From: 9FT-COMBO-53-11 sp040900215
Lineage (GTDB): Bacteria; Patescibacteriota; WWE3; 9FT-COMBO-53-11
Length of the DNA: 7,815 bases
NCBI GenBank assembly: GCA_040900215.1
Contig: JBBDZL010000005.1
Span: 1-7,815, forward strand
Direction: 5' to 3'
In this document: one piece after another, positions 5,498 to 7,815 of the stretch
Numbering within the stretch: the first letter of the stretch is position 1
Layout: every line of letters begins with the position of its first letter
The notes under the pieces: model-generated
Told to the model about the DNA's origin: nothing
What the model saw: the letters and a program-made list of their open reading frames with translations, nothing else
Databases searched by the model: none
Position numbers and translations under genes: made by a program

Positions 5498-6097
5498 ATG
5501 CCTAACTACCTACTCTGGGGCGCCGGCCCCGCCGCCCGCGAAACCAAGGCCCGGGAGCTGTTAAAGGACCATTATCTCCATTCCATTGAGGCGGAGGGGA
5601 AAATCCTAAAACTGCCAGAGGTGCGGGCGCGGATGACGCACTGGCACGTCCATCCCCAAGCGCCGTGGAAAAGAAGCGGTCTCCTGGTTTTAGAAGCCCA
5701 GCGGCTAAACGAAGAGGTCCAAAACACTCTGCTGAAAACACTGGAAGAGCCGCCCAGCTTCTTCACCTTTATCTTCACTGTTCCGCACCCCGGCCTCCTT
5801 TTTCCGACCGTCGTTTCCCGCTGCTTAGTAGTGCGAGTTCCGGGCGATTACCAAAGCCAAAATCCGCAAGTCGCGGCCGAAATTTTGAGCGCCCCGGCCG
5901 GCCAGCGCCTGGCAATCTTTGAAGATAAAATCGGCTACGAGCGGGAGGCCGCCGCTGTTTTCATCAATGACCTGGAAGCTCTACTGGCGGAAGAGCCAAG
6001 TGCTGCTCTTAAGCAAATTTGGGAAACCAAAAAGCTCCTGCAGGACGACTCCACCAACCTCAAAATGGCCGTTGATTGCTTACTATTATCTTGGTAG
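5498..6097 (+). CDS. holB: DNA polymerase III delta-prime-like subunit (minimal HolB/clamp-loader AAA+ protein)
   Basis: This is a probable clamp-loader subunit that helps load the beta sliding clamp at replication forks. Numbering here counts from the ATG at 5489. The diagnostic block is L-L-V-L-E-A-Q-R-L-N (65-74), the Walker B-like region. It is followed by E-V-Q-N-T-L-L-K-T-L-E-E-P-P (76-89), the sensor-1 strand F-I-F-T-V-P-H (94-100), and the S-R-C motif (110-112) found in delta-prime and gamma/tau. The N-terminus L-L-W-G-A-G-P-A-A-R-E-T-K-A lacks the GK[TS] of a P-loop, and no zinc-binding cysteine module is present. The product is about 200 residues against roughly 330 in E. coli. The C-terminal collar domain is therefore reduced. 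The ATG at 5498 (199 aa) is preferred because the ATG at 5489 lies inside the TATAAT box. If that promoter is wrong, 5489 (202 aa) is the start. Weak sequence conservation makes the exact subunit name an inference. Confidence 0.8.
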   Translation: MPNYLLWGAGPAARETKARELLKDHYLHSIEAEGKILKLPEVRARMTHWHVHPQAPWKRSGLLVLEAQRLNEEVQNTLLKTLEEPPSFFTFIFTVPHPGLLFPTVVSRCLVVRVPGDYQSQNPQVAAEILSAPAGQRLAIFEDKIGYEREAAAVFINDLEALLAEEPSAALKQIWETKKLLQDDSTNLKMAVDCLLLSW

Positions 6098-6243
6098 GAT
6101 TAGAGGGTTACATAACAGATAAAAGCGCGCAGGGAAATGCTTTTAAGGAACATCCCGCAGCTCGACGGAGCGAGGGCGAGGCGCTCCGCCAGCCCGGCGG
6201 AGATAGACGTTTCCGAAAAAGTATGACCCGAGCGATTACCTAA
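6098..6243 (+). other. Intergenic region holB-gyrB with GC-rich structure
   Basis: This 146-bp gap has no recognised gene. It holds an AT-rich inverted repeat, TAAAAGC with GCTTTTA, around 6120-6145 with a 12-nt loop and no following T-tract. A GC-rich block at 6161-6202 can form competing hairpins. I find no convincing promoter and no Shine-Dalgarno for gyrB. A stop codon (TAA, 6241-6243) directly precedes the gyrB ATG in frame. Confidence 0.6.
6166..6202 (+). repeat. GC-rich element with mutually exclusive hairpins upstream of gyrB
   Basis: CGGAGCG (6166-6172) pairs with CGCTCCG (6182-6188), and CTCCGCC (6184-6190) pairs with GGCGGAG (6196-6202). The two stems share 6184-6188 and cannot coexist. 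A third fold uses GGGC (6174-6177) with GCCC (6192-6195) and GGCG (6180-6183) with CGCC (6187-6190). It may be a REP-like palindromic unit or a leader structure; neither is proven. Confidence 0.45.
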
Positions 6244-7815
6244 ATGCCGAAAAAAACTTCCAACAGCGACTATACCGCCGCTCAAATCCAAGTCCTCGAA
6301 GGGCTTGATCCGGTCCGCAAGCGGCCGGGGATGTACATCGGCTCGACCGATATCAACGGCTTGCACCATCTCGTTTTGGAGATCGTCAACAACTCGATCG
6401 ACGAAGCCCTCATGGGAGCCTGCGACCGCATCGAAACCACCGTTAATAAAGACGGATACATTACCGTTGTCGACAACGGCCGGGGCATTCCGGTTGATCT
6501 CCACCCGAAATACAAAGTCTCCGCCTTAGAACTCGTCATGACCAAACTCCACGCCGGCGGCAAGTTCGGCGAGGGCGGCTACAAAGTCTCCGGCGGATTG
6601 CACGGCGTCGGCTCTTCGGTCGTCAATGCCCTTTCGGACCACATGAAAGTCGAAGTTCGGCAAAACGGAAAGCTGTGGGCCCAAGAATACAAGCGGGGAG
6701 AACCGCTTTATAAAGTAAAGGAAATCGGCAAAGTTAACGCCGATGAAACCGGCACCACCGTTTCCTTCCACCCCGACCCCGAAATTTTCGGCAAGGATCT
6801 TCAAATCGATTTCGGCTTTCTCACCGACCGCCTCCGCCAGTTCGCCTTTCTCACCAAGGGGGTTTTCTTCAAGCTCGATGACGAACGCACCGACCGCCAA
6901 GAGAATTATTTCTTCGAGGGCGGAATCCGCTCTTTCGTCGAGGCGATCAACCGCCGCAAAAAACCGCTCCACCCGCCTTTTTACACTCACGAGCACCGGG
7001 AGGGCGTGGACGTGGAGGTTGCTCTCCAATACAACGAGGGCTACAACGAGAACGTCCTCTGCTTCGCCAACAATATCTTTAACCCGGGAGGGGGAACCCA
7101 CCTCACCGGCTTCCGCGCCGGCTTGACCCGCGTCATCAACGACTTCGGCCGATCCAAAGGAGCGGTCAAAGAAGGAACAGAGGGCGTCAGCGGGGAAGAT
7201 GTGCGGGAGGGCTTGACCGCCGTCGTCTCGGTGAAGTTGGATATAAAAAATCTCCAATTTGAGGGCCAGACCAAAGACAAATTAGGCAATGCCGAAGTCC
7301 GCCCGGTAGTAGAGCAGGTCGTTCGCGAAAAACTTTTGGAGTTTTTGGAGGAGACTCCCTCCGCCGCCCAGCGGATCGTCCAGAAGGGTTTGCTGGCCGC
7401 CGAGGCGAGATTGGCGGCGAGAGCCGCCCGGGAAACCGTTCTCCGCAAGGGCGTCCTGGAAGGAATGGGGCTTCCCGGCAAACTGGCCGACTGCCAGACC
7501 GAAAATCCCGACGAAGCCGAAATCTTCATCGTCGAGGGCGATTCCGCTGGTGGCTCTGCCAAGCAAGGGCGGGACCGCAAGTTCCAAGCGATTCTTCCGC
7601 TCTGGGGGAAGATTCTCAACGTCGAAAAGAGCCGGCTGGACAAGATGCTGGCGCACCAAGGCATCCGGGACCTGATTATGGCGATCGGAATGGGAATCGG
7701 GGAGGAGTTCGACCCTGCCAAGCTCCGCTACGGCAAGGTGATCATCATGTCGGACGCCGACGTCGACGGCTCCCACATTATGACTCTCCTTTTGACCTTC
7801 TTCTTCCGCTACATG
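6244..7815 (+). CDS. gyrB: DNA gyrase subunit B, N-terminal 524 residues (incomplete at right edge)
   Basis: This is the ATPase subunit of the type IIA topoisomerase that introduces negative supercoils. The GHKL ATPase domain shows E-I-V-N-N-S-I-D-E-A (46-55; E46 is the catalytic base and N50 the Mg ligand), V-D-N-G-R-G-I-P (76-83), and the ATP lid G-G-L-H-G-V-G-S-S-V-V-N-A-L (117-130). The transducer has N-P-G-G-G-T-H (280-286) and the Q-T-K loop (342-344). The TOPRIM domain has I-V-E-G-D-S-A-G-G-S-A-K (429-440; catalytic E431) and D-A-D-V-D-G-S-H (504-511; metal-binding D504, D506, D508). Trp454 in P-L-W-G-K replaces the usual Lys/Arg, and M513 replaces the usual Arg in H-I-R-T-L. An in-frame TAA immediately before ATG 6244 fixes the start, which has no Shine-Dalgarno. 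The frame is open to the last base. GyrB rather than ParE is favoured by V-E-G-D-S-A-G-G-S-A-K-Q-G-R-D-R and L-N-V-E-K; ParE is the less likely alternative. Confidence 0.95.
   Translation, partial: MPKKTSNSDYTAAQIQVLEGLDPVRKRPGMYIGSTDINGLHHLVLEIVNNSIDEALMGACDRIETTVNKDGYITVVDNGRGIPVDLHPKYKVSALELVMTKLHAGGKFGEGGYKVSGGLHGVGSSVVNALSDHMKVEVRQNGKLWAQEYKRGEPLYKVKEIGKVNADETGTTVSFHPDPEIFGKDLQIDFGFLTDRLRQFAFLTKGVFFKLDDERTDRQENYFFEGGIRSFVEAINRRKKPLHPPFYTHEHREGVDVEVALQYNEGYNENVLCFANNIFNPGGGTHLTGFRAGLTRVINDFGRSKGAVKEGTEGVSGEDVREGLTAVVSVKLDIKNLQFEGQTKDKLGNAEVRPVVEQVVREKLLEFLEETPSAAQRIVQKGLLAAEARLAARAARETVLRKGVLEGMGLPGKLADCQTENPDEAEIFIVEGDSAGGSAKQGRDRKFQAILPLWGKILNVEKSRLDKMLAHQGIRDLIMAIGMGIGEEFDPAKLRYGKVIIMSDADVDGSHIMTLLLTFFFRYM

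Noticed and set aside
6137..6226. Small plus-strand frame of 29 codons in the holB-gyrB gap.
   Set aside because: It runs through the GC-rich hairpin block, has only a poorly spaced purine run before the ATG, and its translation resembles nothing I know.
6526..7776. Long open frames on the minus strand opposite gyrB (for example 6526-7257, 243 codons).
   Set aside because: They are antisense to unmistakable GyrB motifs and arise from the GC-biased third codon positions. Their translations show no domain.
1..7815. CRISPR array, tRNA/rRNA genes, insertion sequences or attachment sites.
   Set aside because: I saw no regularly spaced repeats, cloverleaf or rRNA sequence, transposase reading frame or flanking duplications.

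Overview
The window looks like a chromosomal segment of a streamlined bacterium, most likely a Candidate Phyla Radiation (Patescibacteria) member. Four observations point that way. The type IV pilus cluster is compact and shows no sign of outer-membrane parts. The pilins carry an A-I-N-P-I-E motif just after the hydrophobic helix, a pattern I recall from Microgenomates/Berkelbacteria-type genomes. The polymerase III delta-prime-like protein is very short with no recognisable P-loop. Several genes lack a Shine-Dalgarno sequence. TGA acts as a stop, so the TGA=Gly code of Gracilibacteria/SR1 does not apply. The phylum is inferred from recall, with no phylogeny behind it.

Layout: positions 1-5431 on the minus strand hold one tightly packed type IV pilus operon. 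In transcription order it runs pilB (extension ATPase), pilT (retraction ATPase), pilC (inner-membrane platform), a major-type prepilin, a second prepilin/pseudopilin, and the start of pilD (prepilin peptidase, cut by the left edge). Junctions are 38 bp, a 1-bp overlap, 83 bp, a few bp, and an ATGA-type overlap. Stem-loops sit at the 3' ends of pilB and pilC.

A short divergent intergenic region (5432-5497) separates the operon from a plus-strand delta-prime-like gene (5498-6097). It holds two back-to-back sigma70-like promoters whose -35 boxes share one base. Each is so close to its gene that the transcripts would be nearly or fully leaderless. After 146 bp rich in GC hairpins comes gyrB (6244 to the right edge, 524 codons, incomplete).

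How the genes work together: PilD would cleave and methylate the two prepilins, PilC would anchor the assembly, and PilB and PilT would power extension and retraction of a surface pilus for attachment, twitching or DNA uptake. HolB-like and GyrB belong to DNA replication and topology. All gene families are known. I see no convincing undescribed system. The points most worth checking are the overlapping leaderless divergent promoters, the 3'-end hairpins in the pilus operon, the uneven GATC distribution, the GyrB Trp at the quinolone-pocket lysine position, and the GC-rich structured gyrB leader.
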